The notes: generated by a model not told the origin, from the letters alone. 64,000 bases of DNA from Microvelia longipes (GCA_018340805.1 JACMZG010001911.1:29147368-29211367); one strand, 5' to 3'. Numbered from the stretch's first letter, positions 1 through 11,331 are shown. Numbers and translations are program-made.

Positions 1-712
1 AAAAAATCTTTATTAAGGAAAGAAAAAAAAATCAAGAAGCGCACCTATATTTCTAACTTTTACAAGGAGTTTTTATCGTGTCTTTAAAAAGTTTTTAGCT
101 CCAACAAAAGAGAAATAAGGGCTTGTTAACAAGGTACCTTTGTTTTTAAAAGTTTAACTCCGCTGAGAAAAATAAGGGACATCCTAAGAATTTCGTAGTG
201 AAATCTTGGTTTTTGTTATGCTGACTTTAGAACGGGATAAGAATCTTCAATTCTAAAGGTTCCGGTAAAACCTAGAGGATTTAGAAACGTTTTATAGAAA
301 TAAAGGAAAGGATTTCCTTTACAAACAAATTAATATAGGAATCATTCTACAATCTGATAATGGATGGGGACCGGTCTCTGCAGATTCATTAATTACAAGT
401 AAAGTTATATGAATTATAAAATAGATAAAAGTTTTGTTAAGTTAGGAATAAATCTATGGCTACAATGCTAAGTTATTTCTAAGTGCTAAGGTTTTTACTT
501 TTCATCACCTAATACTGTTAGGAGAAGGAAAAATATTGTGTTCACCCTTAAAATCCGAAACCAAGGTTTCATCATAATTTTCTGTTTTATGCACTTTTAT
601 GACGTTCTGAGTGGTTGTCATCGTGCTTTTCTTCTGTGTCTGTGTCATGCATAACTTCCGCTATTTTTATGCAAGGGAGTTGTAACATGGCACAAAAGTC
701 AAACTTTATAAA
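1..712. other. AT-rich non-coding DNA with a family A end fragment
   Basis: I recognise no gene here. At about 490-575 a short segment resembles the terminal part of dispersed repeat family A read on the minus strand: a 'ttttactttt' motif, then 'aatattgtgtt', then 'aatccgaaacc'. The rest is unique-looking AT-rich sequence. Confidence 0.4.
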
Positions 713-994
713 CCAAGAGCCCAGGGGTGTTTTGTTAATAAAAAGTGTAATGGCTGGAACCGGTCTCAATTTTTTGTAAATACCTTCCTGAACAAGGATC
801 TGCAATTCTGCCGACTCGTATCGGATGGGTGTCCCAGGCAGAACCTTTGACCCCTAAAGTGCGTTCTGCCTGGGACACCCATCCGATACGTGTCGGCAGA
901 ATTGCAGATCCTTGTTCAGGAAGGTATTTACGAAAAATTGATTCCGGTTCCAGCCATTACACTTTTTATTAACAAAACACCCCTGGGCTCTTGG
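713..994. repeat. foldback element, 132-bp arms
   Basis: Two 132-bp arms (713-844 and 863-994) are reverse complements with about four mismatches, separated by an 18-bp spacer (845-862). The arms are unusually GC-balanced for this window. I see no transposase and no convincing target duplication. It is best explained as a MITE or foldback transposon, or a single inverted duplication. A short minus-strand ORF across the left arm is a by-product of the repeat. Confidence 0.85.
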
Positions 995-2149
995 TCTATT
1001 AGGTCTAGTTGTACTGTCCGGAAGATAATATTTTTCAGATTAACATAAACTATTTTGCCGAGTTTTCAAATATTCAAAAAATGATTACAAATCAAAATTA
1101 AGCCAATCGAGTTGTTTAGATTTGGTACAACCTTTCTGATTTACAAATCATGTATATTATAATTTGTATTAATTTAAAGACTAAAACTGTTTATTAGAAC
1201 TACGGTTTACTAGATTAACCCACTAAAACATAAGTCTCCCTAGTGTGTTGGTTGGCATGTGCTGTGTGGGTCATTGGCATCGCGTGCATGCATTGTTCTC
1301 CGAGCAGGGTGATTCGTGTGACCTACTCATCCTTTTAATAAATACAACACAGCATGTCAATGAAACTATTTTTTATTTTTATAAATAGCTTTAAAGAGGC
1401 TGAAACTATTTAAAAAGTCGTACTGACTAAGCATTTCAATATTTATTGCCTTATAAAATTATATTAGATCATAGTAGAATTTAAGAGTGCAAAGCAATAC
1501 AGTGAGTTAAATTTATTCATTATTTACTACGTAAACACAGAGTATTTAACAGGTGTTCGTATTCCATACGCATTTCATACGATATGACTATAGTACCGTA
1601 TTTGTTTAGTCGATCGAGTAAGATGACATCAAAACTGATCCCACCACAAACATCGTGTTGTTGTGAAGGTTTACTTTGGTTATAATAAGTTTAAAACAAA
1701 AAATATATGTAACTAAATTGTGATTTATTTGTATAATTATAAGTTACACTAAAAAAATATTATTTACGTTTCAAGGTACGTACAGAGTAGCTGGGGATCG
1801 ATCCAGATTCCATCTCCCTAGTACTAGCGTATCCGACTGGATTTCCTCCGCATGGTTCTTACAGCGTATCTAACCGTATTTAAATAGCGTACTTAATACA
1901 ATCCGCGGATTGAGAATACTTTAAGAACGTACTAATAGTTGACTATTTTTTCTACTTTTTACTCACTGAATCCCTGTAAAAAATACTACCGAATACTGTA
2001 CACTTAATCAGTTTGTTTTAAACCTGACTGAATATATTCAAGCAGGGTTTTATATTAAACCCAGCACTGATTAAGTGAACTACTTAATGGGGAAAAGCTA
2101 AAGACGATTTTTATTTCTAAAAACATTGCCTTGACTGTAACTTATTACA
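995..2149. other. non-coding DNA; possible tRNA-like fragment at 1785-1850
   Basis: No ORF of note. On the minus strand near 1785-1815 there is a B-box-like motif (ggatcgatcc) preceded by tRNA-like spacing, which could be the decayed head of a SINE. No A box is clear, so I do not call an RNA gene. Confidence 0.25.
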
Positions 2150-2159
2150 TAGTTAACTG

Positions 2160-2505
2160 TTTCATAGTTTAAATATTATTATCTTTTATTAACTGAAAAT
2201 AATGAATATACTCACTAATAATATCCATCATATTTACTTAGTTTAAATTTTATCTTATACTTAAAATAATGAGTATACTCATTAATATTATACGCTCCGT
2301 ATTTACCTAATTTAAATTTGATCTTATACTTAACTGAAAATAATGAACATATTCATTAATAGTATGCTTCTTACGTACATAGTTTAAATTTTATCTTATA
2401 CTTCACTGAAAATAATGAATATACTCATTAGTAGTATATACTTCATATTTAAATAGTTTAAATTTTATTAACAAATATTTAATATTCTCACTAATATTAT
2501 GCCCT
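2160..2505. repeat. degenerate ~67-74-bp tandem repeat, ~5 units
   Basis: The motif 'aaaataatga' followed by 'atactcattaatattat' and 'gtttaaatttta' recurs at 2196, 2263, 2337 and 2409, with a weaker unit near 2472. Spacing is 67, 74, 72 and ~63 bp. It is an AT-rich minisatellite with point differences between units. The short minus-strand ORF just after it has no recognisable product. Confidence 0.75.
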
Positions 2506-3212
2506 CAATTAAACTTTTTAACTCGACTTAAATTTCTCCCAACAAAGTAACAATCAATACTTAGAAGCAAATTATTTGGAGTTGTGCTTAAAGTGCATAA
2601 TTTAGCTCTTCGTCTCATTATCTTTACTATACTAAAGTTTTCCCTGTTTAGTAAAGTTAGAAGGTATATTGCTTTCTCGTAACTTAATGTTTGAAGATAT
2701 GTGATAGTTAACATTTTTTCTACATATACTTTAATCATGTTCTTCAACTGGCTACAATTAGTGAGAAGGGTTCTTAAGTTGAGTCGCTTAACTTAAGAAA
2801 ACTTTTTTTATATTACTAGGTAATTAATAGCAAGTGCTTAAGAAGAAAATTCACAATCATCTAAACTTTATAAGTATGCGTTTTGAAATAAGTTTCCAAA
2901 AATCAATAGTTTATTAAGTTTTATGCTATGAATGTTTCTAAGAAATCAACATTTATATTTCACTCTTCACGATTGAGAGATCAAGTGTCAAAGTCAGATT
3001 TTAGTTCCCCTGTCTGTTTTCCCAATCGCCTTTTAAATCAGCAAAACTTCAATGTTAAATTTCATCTTTTTGTGAAACTTTTGAAAATTTATTTCAAACT
3101 TGTTTTATCTTAATAAATTGTTTTCTTGTAAAATTTTCCTATTTAAAAAGAAACGAATAAAAAAGGTTTTGTAAGTAACACAAATATGAGATGAATAAAT
3201 AAATAAAGAAAA
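2506..3212. other. non-coding AT-rich DNA
   Basis: Only short ORFs without recognisable domains are present, on both strands. I see no repeat structure beyond scattered A/T runs. Confidence 0.4.
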
Positions 3213-3620
3213 TTAAGGTTGAAAGTAGAGCGTTCGCCTTACGATCAAGGGTTCAAATCCAGCCGGAGGAGGATCTTATAATAGGTTATATCTTGTACAG
3301 TTCTCTTGGGAGGTTTTAAATTCAAGGCTTGCCAACCCAGCCTTAGGTTTTATGTGGTATCTTTTAGCTTTTGTGACGGAAACTTTGGATTTCGTCCGAG
3401 ACAAGTCTGTATCCACGTTTCCGCAGTCTCCAGCTCATAAAAAACTAAGTTCTGCAGGCCGGTGGAATTTTGAGACCGTGCAATATAAAAGTAGAGACTT
3501 GGATTTAGCGGTATCTATGGTCCCTTGTAGGCATCAATTTAAGCGCCACTGCACAAATTTGTATTGTATATGACCCATCTCACGTGGGCTGTATTTTGTG
3601 TTGTATAGCTTGTGACTTAT
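3213..3620 (+). mobile_element. tRNA-like SINE candidate
   Basis: The segment 'gtagagcgttcgcc' resembles an A-box region, and 'gggttcaaatcc' about 30 bp later is an excellent RNA polymerase III B box, as in tRNA-derived SINE heads. Roughly 330 bp of less AT-rich sequence follows (about 3285-3620), which may be the SINE body. The 73-aa ORF at 3352-3573 matches nothing I know. I see no poly(A) tail or target duplication, so the boundaries are uncertain. A degenerate tRNA pseudogene is the alternative. Confidence 0.45.
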
Positions 3621-4926
3621 GACATATTTTTTCTCTTAAAAATTGAGCGCCACCTAATTGATATGATAAAGGCCACAAGAGCATCTACTAGTGGCAAATT
3701 GTATGTTAAATCCAACGATAATAGCAACTATTAATCTGGCTAGGAAAAGGATAAAGAGAACTGGTAAATAGGGAAACCAGAAGATATAAGAAAAACACAA
3801 CAAGCAAATACTTACGGATTAAAAGCATATATTGGACAAAACATCCTTTTGTTTTGGCCCAAAAAATAAAATAAAACATCAAAACTGATAAATGGCTAAG
3901 CACCAGTCCGAATCTTCCCTAAGATTAAGGTAGGTAATTGGGAATGCTGAGTTCAGTTTTTGAAGACGTTTCCTAGTGATCAGATTAGGACGTGACGCGA
4001 GTTCATATTAGGGCTTTGGGGATAGGTTTATGTATACTAAGGTGAGACTAGAGGAACTGATGAGATTGGTAAAAATTATTATATATTTGCTAAAATATAT
4101 ATTTATATTTTTTTTTTGTAGTTATTGATTTATTTTACATTAATGTCATTTGGACCCCTAGTCTGTGTTTTATGTAAATAAAATAGTTAGTAAATAGTTA
4201 GTAAATAGTTAATTGCAGGCGGGCTAGATGAGGCTGAGATTAGAGTAGCTAGTGGGACTGGAGAAAACATACTAACTAACTGTGAATAGTCACCGGAGCA
4301 GTCCCGTAAAGGAGAAGGTTAAGCTCGGGGGTCTCCCCTAGTGCAATGTGTACAAAGTCTAAATTAAGTAGAAACTCTAACATGATCATAAAAGGTTCAA
4401 GCGTAAAAAAAGGAAATTATTTAGTATAAATTTTAGCATTAAGTTTTAAAAACACATTCATGCTTAAAAATCTTGTTGACAGTAATGTATGTAGTTTCAT
4501 GCAATACATTTGTGTTTTGCGGAAATTGCATATAGTTTTGCACTAAGGCGATCTTATGACTTTTGTAGTTATTCAATAGTTTATAATAATGAAAGGAAAA
4601 ATACTACAATAAATTGGTCAAAAAAGTCAAACGCCCTTAAATATGAATATACTTACTTAGGGTCAAGTTCTATTTTTATTCATATTAACTGGTAGCACAT
4701 CAGGTTAAAATTGCTATTGTCAAAATCTAATTAAAAGTTGCGTATACTTTTGTTTAAGATTTAAACTACAACCGAACCTGGGTTTTGTCTAGAAGTTAGA
4801 TAAGGTTATTGTTTCCTTAGCAGGTATGAGTAAGTAGATAAGAGAGAGTAAAGCAGGGAAAAGAAAAAGCAATTGTTAGTAGCAGAAGAATAGCATCATT
4901 ATTAATATTTCTACCATGTCACACTA
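3621..4926. other. non-coding AT-rich DNA; small 11-bp direct repeats
   Basis: A short direct repeat (tagttagtaaa, about three units) lies at about 4187-4212. ORFs at 3706-3903 and 4510-4695 are short and have no recognised domain. I see no other structure. Confidence 0.4.
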
Positions 4927-5175
4927 AAGGTAGAAAATATCGGAAATGAAAGTAGAATAAGAGTTTACAAAATAACTGAAGAGTTAACAGAGATAGAAAA
5001 TGCTGTAGGAAACAAATTTCTACTCTTCAATATCTGCGGCTTTTACTAACGAACAACAAGAGACCTCCTGCTACAACTAGTTAGGGAACAAAACTTTTAT
5101 AAAACCCCTAGAGGCAAACTAAAAGAGCTTATCAATTTGTCAGCACGTGAAAAGGTAAAAATATGGAAAAAATGA
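4927..5175 (+). pseudogene. possible coding remnant, unknown family
   Basis: This frame stays open for 82 codons apart from a single TAA at 5047-5049. Its composition is protein-like (charged and hydrophobic residues alternate, no low-complexity runs), unlike the surrounding stop-rich DNA. I do not recognise the product. It could be a decayed exon or part of an old transposon ORF. A chance open stretch is possible. Confidence 0.25.
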
Positions 5176-5284
5176 ACAGATTTTAAATACTGAACACATG
5201 GGATTTCATCTCAACCTATGAAAGTTGTTAGTTTGGTGGGAGTTAGGATTTGTTGTTTAGCTCGGAAAAAGTCTTAACAACTGC

Positions 5285-5345
5285 AGATATATTATTACTT
5301 TTCCTCATTTATAACGTAGGTATATAGGAAAAGTATTGTGTTTAA
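5285..5345 (-). repeat. family A terminal fragment
   Basis: The string 'acttttcctcatttata' followed by 'ggaaaagtattgtg' matches the terminal motif seen (in inverse orientation) at the ends of the other family A copies near 10.1, 14.77 and 29.83 kb. Only the end is present here. Confidence 0.55.
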
Positions 5346-5749
5346 ATTATCCGTTAAAATAAATGTGTTAAAATAAATTTTCTCGTTTAAGTAAAAACTT
5401 AATAGTCAACACATGCTTCAACAAATAAAATTTTATTTTATTAAAGGATTCATATTAAAATGGATTAAAAATATCTTAAAATTTATAAGGTGAGGTTAAG
5501 ATTTTAAATTATAATCCACTAGATGTAGGTTTATATGCTTAAAACTATACGTAAGGAAATTGGTTTACCTCAATTTTCATCTTTTGCAAGGTTTTCCTCT
5601 ACCGTTTTAATTACTTAGTATACGAGGGATTTTCCCGTGTTATAGCCTTTTTAAATATAATTTTTCCCATAAATTCCTATGTTTACTTCTTCTTTCTATC
5701 TGGTGTACAATTTTTCTTATTTATAAACGCTTGATTTTTTTTCCGGTTT

Positions 5750-6500
5750 AAAATTTTAGCCGATGATCTCAAAATTTTTGAAAATATGACTGATATTGAA
5801 TAGTGCATTGTACTTTAGGATGATACAAACGCTGTGAGTCGTTGAGCTGAAAATAATATTATTTTAAACAGGGATAAATTTAATAATTTCCGTAGCTCTA
5901 AACCTTACCAGTTATAATATTCTTTGTGTAATAGTCCTTTGTCCTCAGCGTCCTCTGTGCGAGATCTTAGTATTATGTTAGATAGTAAGCTTACTTCTGA
6001 AAATAATATAGAAATGATTATTTGTCGTATTCTCCGTTCTTTAGGTTTTATCTTTTGCATATTGTCAGTTGGTTGCCAATTGATTGTTCCTTTTCTGTGT
6101 GTAAAACTTTAATCTGTTTTATTCTAGAATATGCTGTGCTTGAGTTGAACTATCTAGATGATGTTCAAAGTCACTTTATAAACATATGCTATCTTCGATA
6201 GCTAACGTTACTATAACTCTTATGACAGACTGTGTGAGAAACTTGGGCTCGAAACTTTGAGCTTACACCAAAAACCACGCCAAGTTTTTTTCTTAGTAAC
6301 TGTTTATAAAAAATGTGATTTTTAATTAATGTCCTGATACTTTCTGAGGGTCGCCACCGTGGCAGGCGCCTTTGTGTCAAATAATTGTCCTCTCATTGTC
6401 CTATAATTCGTTGTGTGTCCTGGTTAAATTCTCGTCCTATTAATAGATCCAACCCTTCTACCATCCAGTCCTTAAAATCTATTCTAAAACTGACTTCTTC
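5750..6500 (+). pseudogene. non-LTR retrotransposon RT remnant (jockey/CR1-like)
   Basis: Conceptual translation shows the end of a reverse transcriptase: an ADDLKIF motif (normally FADD, the catalytic YxDD equivalent; here LADD) at about 5755-5775, then VRDLSIMLDSKL at about 5950-5985 and a following LGFIF stretch. This is the conserved block after the palm in jockey-type LINEs. Further on, in another frame (about 6218-6300), SYDRLCEKLGLETL matches the C-terminal region of the same protein. Several stops and at least one frame change make it a dead fragment. No endonuclease domain and no 3' tail are visible. Family placement is from remembered motifs; the RT identity is firm, the clade is not. 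Confidence 0.75.
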
Positions 6501-6624
6501 ATTTTTTTTTAGTTAATTATTTGTTGAGGAATTTGTTCTTTAAAAAAGTTTTGCTAATGGGATGCTAACATTCGGTTTTCGACGAAGACTATTACATCCT
6601 CAATTATTGGTGCGATCACAGATT

Positions 6625-6865
6625 TTAAAATTTAACACATAATGTCACGTCTAACTTATTAGGGCGCCGACAGAGCCCTGTCGGCACCCTGATGAGTTAG
6701 ACGTAACGAAACAGAGTGGGACATGACATTATGTCGAGCCATCAATGATGACGAATGTCGAATGATGGAATAGTTCCCAGATGTAGCATTGCATTTTGCT
6801 TGTTACATTTCCTTGGTGTCTCTCGCACAATTATATTGTGTCAACTATTCATGTTTTTCAAAACT
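6625..6865. mobile_element. hammerhead-like foldback repeat, copy 1
   Basis: One of three copies of a non-coding repeat (others at 7265-7640 and 43845-44340). It ends in 'ggtgtctctcgcacaattatattgtgtcaact', shared with the other copies, and has a central palindrome around 6650-6690. The left terminal repeat is missing or diverged here, so the copy is truncated. Its centre holds a hammerhead-ribozyme-like core, listed separately. Confidence 0.7.
6689..6735 (+). ncRNA. hammerhead-ribozyme-like motif (candidate), copy 1
   Basis: CTGATGA at 6689-6695 is followed by a perfect 4-bp hairpin GTTA-GACG-TAAC (6696-6707), GAA plus A at 6708-6711, then ACAGAGTG (6711-6718) pairing with CATTATGT (6727-6734) with one mismatch and one G-U, and a C at 6735. 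This matches the consensus CUGANGA / stem II / GAAA / stem III / GUC with the putative cleavage site after 6735. Stem I is weak: one C-G pair, an internal loop, then GGC/GCC. It is a candidate only; the surrounding palindrome gives an alternative explanation for part of the pairing. Confidence 0.4.
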
Positions 6866-6929
6866 CGGTAGTATCAAAATGATATAAAGAAAATTGAATT
6901 TAGCAATTTTCAAGTAAGCCAATAATTAA

Positions 6930-7095
6930 AAAAATGGGTACGGAGTACCTCGGAACTTTTCCTCACCACATTTGATTCGCTTAACTTAATTGTTAATTCC
7001 ACCACTTTGGACTCAGAATATGAGAATTGCCTAAAAATTAAAATAATTTATCTTCGGACTCGCTTGGTTCATCCAAAAAGAGATAAGATCAATTT
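6930..7095 (+). repeat. family A 5' fragment
   Basis: The segment 'gggtacggagtacctcggaacttttcc', then a 'gattcgct' and 'cggactcgctt' module, matches the start of the family A copy at 13.79 kb. The rest of the element is absent; unrelated AT-rich sequence follows. Confidence 0.6.
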
Positions 7096-7264
7096 TTGAT
7101 TCAACTTTTGAATAATCTTGATGCTGCTAAACACATGTGATCTGACACAATCCTGGTTCATACACTCAAGCCGAATTTGAAATCAATTGGGTGCTTTTTC
7201 GATTTATACCGTTTTTTAGAATATTATAACATAGAAATTGACTTAATGCAAACAATGATATGGA

Positions 7265-7640
7265 ATTTTGATACTGGCTAACTTGTTGGTCTTATATATA
7301 GTATATCATTTGATACTGCCGAGTTTTGATAAACATGGAGACGAGCGGTGCTCTCTTACCGCCATCATGCATGGTACGCAAAACATATATCATTTGATAC
7401 TACCGAGTATCACAATTATATAGTTGACACAATATAATTGTGCGAGAGACACCTAGAAAATGTAACAAGCCTGATGAGTTAGACGTAACAAAACAGAGTG
7501 GGACATGACATTTTGTCGAGCCATCAATGATAACGAATGACGAATGATGGGACAGTTCCCAGATGTAGCATAGCATTTTGCTTGTTACATTTCCTAGGTG
7601 TCTCTCGCAAAATTATATTGTGTTATGTATAGTACTTTAT
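7265..7640. mobile_element. hammerhead-like foldback repeat, copy 2
   Basis: A ~48-bp arm at 7425-7469 (starting gttgacacaatataattgtg) is inverted at about 7587-7632, giving a compact terminal-inverted-repeat unit of about 200 bp. Upstream, 7330-7420 is the reverse complement of 43990-44070 (the stretch with a 'gatggcggtaagagagcacc' core), so this copy has a larger, rearranged flank. The core at 7471-7517 keeps CTGATGA and all of stem III, but the G of GAAA is A, which would inactivate a hammerhead. Confidence 0.75.
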
Positions 7641-7803
7641 ACGTGCCAAATTTTTAATAGATCCGATTATTCTTTCGTGTTATATTAATTTTAATCACCT
7701 AAAATTAGTTATTAATGACGGTTAATGACATAAAAAATATTTTCTGTGTAACATAACTAGACATATATACATTATTACCTAAGAGTATATTTTTTTTAGT
7801 TTA

Positions 7804-8345
7804 ATGTCTTACGGCACAATGATTGGGGAGCTTCTCCCCATGCGAGCAGACTATTCATTCTACAAAAAAGCACTACGGGTTATCTTAAATCTACCCAACA
7901 AAACATCTTGTAAAAAATTTTTTCAAACTCATGAAATTCTTACTTTTTATTCTTTATATTGCTATCAGCTTTTAAATTACATTCATAGTATTAGATCAAG
8001 TCTAACTAAAGTAGAGAACATTCATTCTCACTATACAAGGCAGACAAATCATATAGTACTTAACAAATACAGACTGACAAGAACAGCTAAATATAATTCA
8101 ATTCAAGCAGGGCTAAAGCTGTATAACTTATTACCTGAAAATATAAGAGCCCTTGAAGAGAATAGTTTTGACAAATTAGTAAAAATTAATCTCTTAAAAA
8201 ATCCCTTGTACAGTGTGGAAGAATTTCAATCCATAACATTTTAATTGTAACAAATAATTTTTTTGTTTTGACTTTTTACAATTTACAGATATGTATATTA
8301 TGTGAAATAAAGGATTATTTATTTTATTTATTTTATTTATTTATT
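7804..8345 (+). pseudogene. 5'-truncated LINE: RT C-terminus plus 3' tail
   Basis: An open frame of 146 codons (7804-8244) encodes the C-terminal part of a jockey/CR1-type ORF2: the typical HYTRQ block, then a region ending with YNLLPENIRAL and a short basic tail. About 25 bp after the stop is a short 3' UTR, followed by a TTTATT-type simple tail (about 8309-8345), which is how these LINEs end. The RT palm is absent, consistent with 5' truncation on insertion. The frame is intact, so the insertion may be fairly young. It is a different copy from the remnant at 5750-6500. Confidence 0.8.
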
Positions 8346-9057
8346 AAATTATTCACCACCTGCTATAATTTTATACGTAAATACAAGGATGACTCTAAAA
8401 CGGATTTTTACCTTTTAAATAAAAATCCTTTTCGTTGTTTTGTTAAAAGGAACATTGTTTCTAGGAAAGCTTTATTCTTGCACCTCTCTAGTTAACTTTT
8501 AAATAAAATTTTAGAGGCGCTTTGATCTTTATTAAAATAAAGGGAAGGTTTAAAGAAAATAAAAGAGCTAAAATGCTATAAAAAGAGCCTTTTTACCTTC
8601 CTCGGTTACAAGAGAGTTAGCGAGGGAATTGCCTTCTGAAATTTCATCCTTGTAATATTATGGTATTAATCACATACTCTTATTCTTTTAACTGGGGCAT
8701 TTTATACTCTTAGAACAAGCTCCCCTCAAGTAGATGTATTATGATAATAAATAATAATTATTACAATAACGAATTTAAATTGAATAGCGTGTTTACTTTA
8801 AATAACGTTTACTTGTTGTGAAACTTTTAGCCGGATTTTGAAAGAAATTGTCAATGCATGATAAGGGAGGCATAGCGGTAGTTAAAACTTGAAAGAGATT
8901 CCTAAATACGTTTCAGATATCTCTGATAAGTTAAAATAGGATATCTCTGATAAGTTAAAATAGGCAATTTCTAACTAAAAACTGTTAACTCTACAAACGA
9001 ACGGTACACAAACATTTCGAGTAAGGTTTCGTTTCCTATGTTTTCGAATGAAACTGC
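8346..9057. other. non-coding DNA with a 24-bp tandem duplication
   Basis: A 24-bp unit (starting gatatctctgataag) is directly duplicated at about 8916-8963. No coding feature is recognised. The ORF at 8268-8495 is the LINE 3' UTR plus flank and has no domain. Confidence 0.5.
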
Positions 9058-9125
9058 GGTCCGGAGTCAATGTGAGTACTAGAAGTATTCAAAGCCAGAG
9101 ACCCGGGTTTGAATCTTGGTGCTAT
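9058..9125 (+). mobile_element. tRNA-like SINE head
   Basis: It starts with 'ggtccggagtcaatg' and contains 'gacccgggtttgaatc', a good pol III B box. The same head occurs on the minus strand at 31969-32040 and 33594-33665, within family D. That makes it part of a dispersed tRNA-derived family rather than a gene. No clear body follows. Confidence 0.5.
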
Positions 9126-9589
9126 CTTGAAAAAAATCCTTTTTTTACTCAAGATTTAAGTTGATGCTTCATAGCTTAAAGCAGGATACGCAAACTTTAG
9201 AGCCTGCGACCCCTTCTGTAAATATGGTACTCTCATAACCCCCCCCCCCCCCTCCCTAATAAATTCAATAACTTGCACTCATCGCCTAACTTCCAATAAA
9301 TTTAGGATCGCGAAGCAGCATCATAATTTGCAACTAGAAAAAGCTTGAATAATAATAGCATATTATATTAGTTTGATTTCATCAACTATAATCAGTTTCA
9401 ACAGTTGATAATCCAATCGCTACTACTTACACTATTATAATCAATAATTAATTTCACAAAGTTGATAAAATATTGTTTAAATCTTTGTTACAATTTTATG
9501 TCCATTAGCTCACGGACCTAAAGTCATTAAACGACTTCCAGGGGTCCGAGGACCTCACTAAGTGTTTTAATCTCTCGCTTAAAAACGTA

Positions 9590-10130
9590 ATGCTTAGTAC
9601 CATTACTACTTGTTACTCATTTTTTACTTTTTCTCATTATAAAGGAAAAGTACTGTGTTACAAAATAATTCTGAAACCGGGATGTAACCTGAGTTATCCG
9701 TGTTTTTTTTTTTAAAAAGTACAGAAGTCATTAGATACAAATTGAACTAATGCTGATAATGAGATAAAACTTGGCTCATATATATGTCTTATTTATAGCC
9801 GCATACGTACCAAATTTCAATCCCATCGTTTTATGATTTTTTTGCAATTTTTGCTGAGTCATTATTGCGGGTTAAGGACGTCATAAAACATTCTTTTCCG
9901 AATAGCACAAATACAGCAGTAGGCTGATTTTTGTACAAAGGAGCTACGATGATAAAAGGCACACACACACAAAGACAAACAACATTGTGAAAACCACTTA
10001 GGAGGCCTTTAAAACACCTGAAACGGATAATTTTGGCTTCATCCCGGTTTCGAATTTTTTTGCGAACACAATACTTTTTTTTATATACCTAATGTATAAA
10101 TAAGGAAAAGTAAAAACGAAGTAAAATAAA
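9590..10130 (+). repeat. family A copy with inverted terminal parts
   Basis: The left part (about 9625-9705: 'tttttactttttctcatta', then 'ccgggatgtaacc') is the reverse complement of the right end (about 10020-10130: 'catcccggtttcg' then 'aaataaggaaaagtaaaa'), so this copy has terminal inverted repeats about 80-100 bp long. Between them lies the shared body (9770 'gagataaaacttgg', 9870 'attgcgggtta', a CA run at about 9960). No ORF is present. It is probably a non-autonomous DNA element or composite. Confidence 0.6.
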
Positions 10131-11330
10131 ACTTTATTAACAGCATTAGTTCTTGTTTCATCGATTAACATATATAATATAATGTAAATAAATCATAATG
10201 ACATATAAATTGTATATAAATGATGGAATCGCGGGAACAGTTGTTTCAATACATGGAGCTCTACCGAACCCTGGTTTTATAGACATGAATATGTGAATAA
10301 TAGCGAAATATAGTCATTTAAATCAGTTGAAATTTATTAATATTTAACGTCCCATCAAGTGTCTTTATCATAAATTGCCCATAATAATGGATACTAATAC
10401 TAATATTCGTAAATAAATCACGTAAATTTGAAAATATGATTGTATATCGTGGCAATATTCTACTTATATAAACTAGAAATATAACAAACTGATATATGCG
10501 GCACTCACCGCCTTGTATTAAATGTATAAGTTTAATAATTTTGCTCTAGGTCAGGGCTTTATTTGTATAAAATGATTTAGCTCTTAATTAGCCTAGACAA
10601 GGTATTACATCTCTTTATACTTAATACTGTTATGTCGTGGCATTGCTAAAAAACAGATTTCTTGAAATAAAAACTTTAGAAGTCTGGAATGTGAGTATTT
10701 TCTTTTGCGAGGAATTTATGTTGTATAATAGAATTTCAGTAAAAAAACGTCTGTTGGAATTTTTCCATAATTGATCATATCTCAAAATTGACAACGAGAA
10801 ATATTGAATGTAATATAGAAGAGCTTAATATTGGACGTAAATACTTTACATTTTCTTAGGGACTAAGCAGTCGATAGAGTCGTTACTGCTGTTATACGAG
10901 TATTACTCAGTTATCAAAATTGGATGCGCCGTCAAAATATAATCATCTGCAGTAAGTTTTAGGGTATTTATTGTCGTTAGATAATAAACAGCAGTACGAA
11001 CTAGCTTTCAAGATGTGTTGCACTCTATCAAATTATATTTATTTACCAAGCTATACTGCCACTATTTTAATCATAACTGCGCCAAAATTGATATACGAAT
11101 TATTTTTGAACGCAGTTCCGCCCGCTTAGTCTGTAAAAAAAGTCAAAAACCTACTAAAGCTGGCATTGTATATAATACTGTACGGAACAAAGTCGGCTTT
11201 TTGATGATATAAATGGCTATACTTAAATAATATTGTAATATCTTTAAAGAGCATGTCTTGTAAATCAAATATAATGCCGCTTGATGAAATAGTTTTTGGA
11301 TGAAATTTTAAAATGGTTTTCAAAGTGGGG
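10131..11330. other. non-coding AT-rich DNA
   Basis: ORFs at 11015-11212 (+) and 11126-11323 (-) are short, overlap each other and carry no recognisable domain. I see no larger repeat structure. Confidence 0.4.
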
Positions 11331-11331
11331 G

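Noticed and set aside
3213..3290. Functional tRNA gene
   Set aside because: A B box is clear, but no acceptor stem or anticodon arm can be closed. SINE head or tRNA relic fits better.
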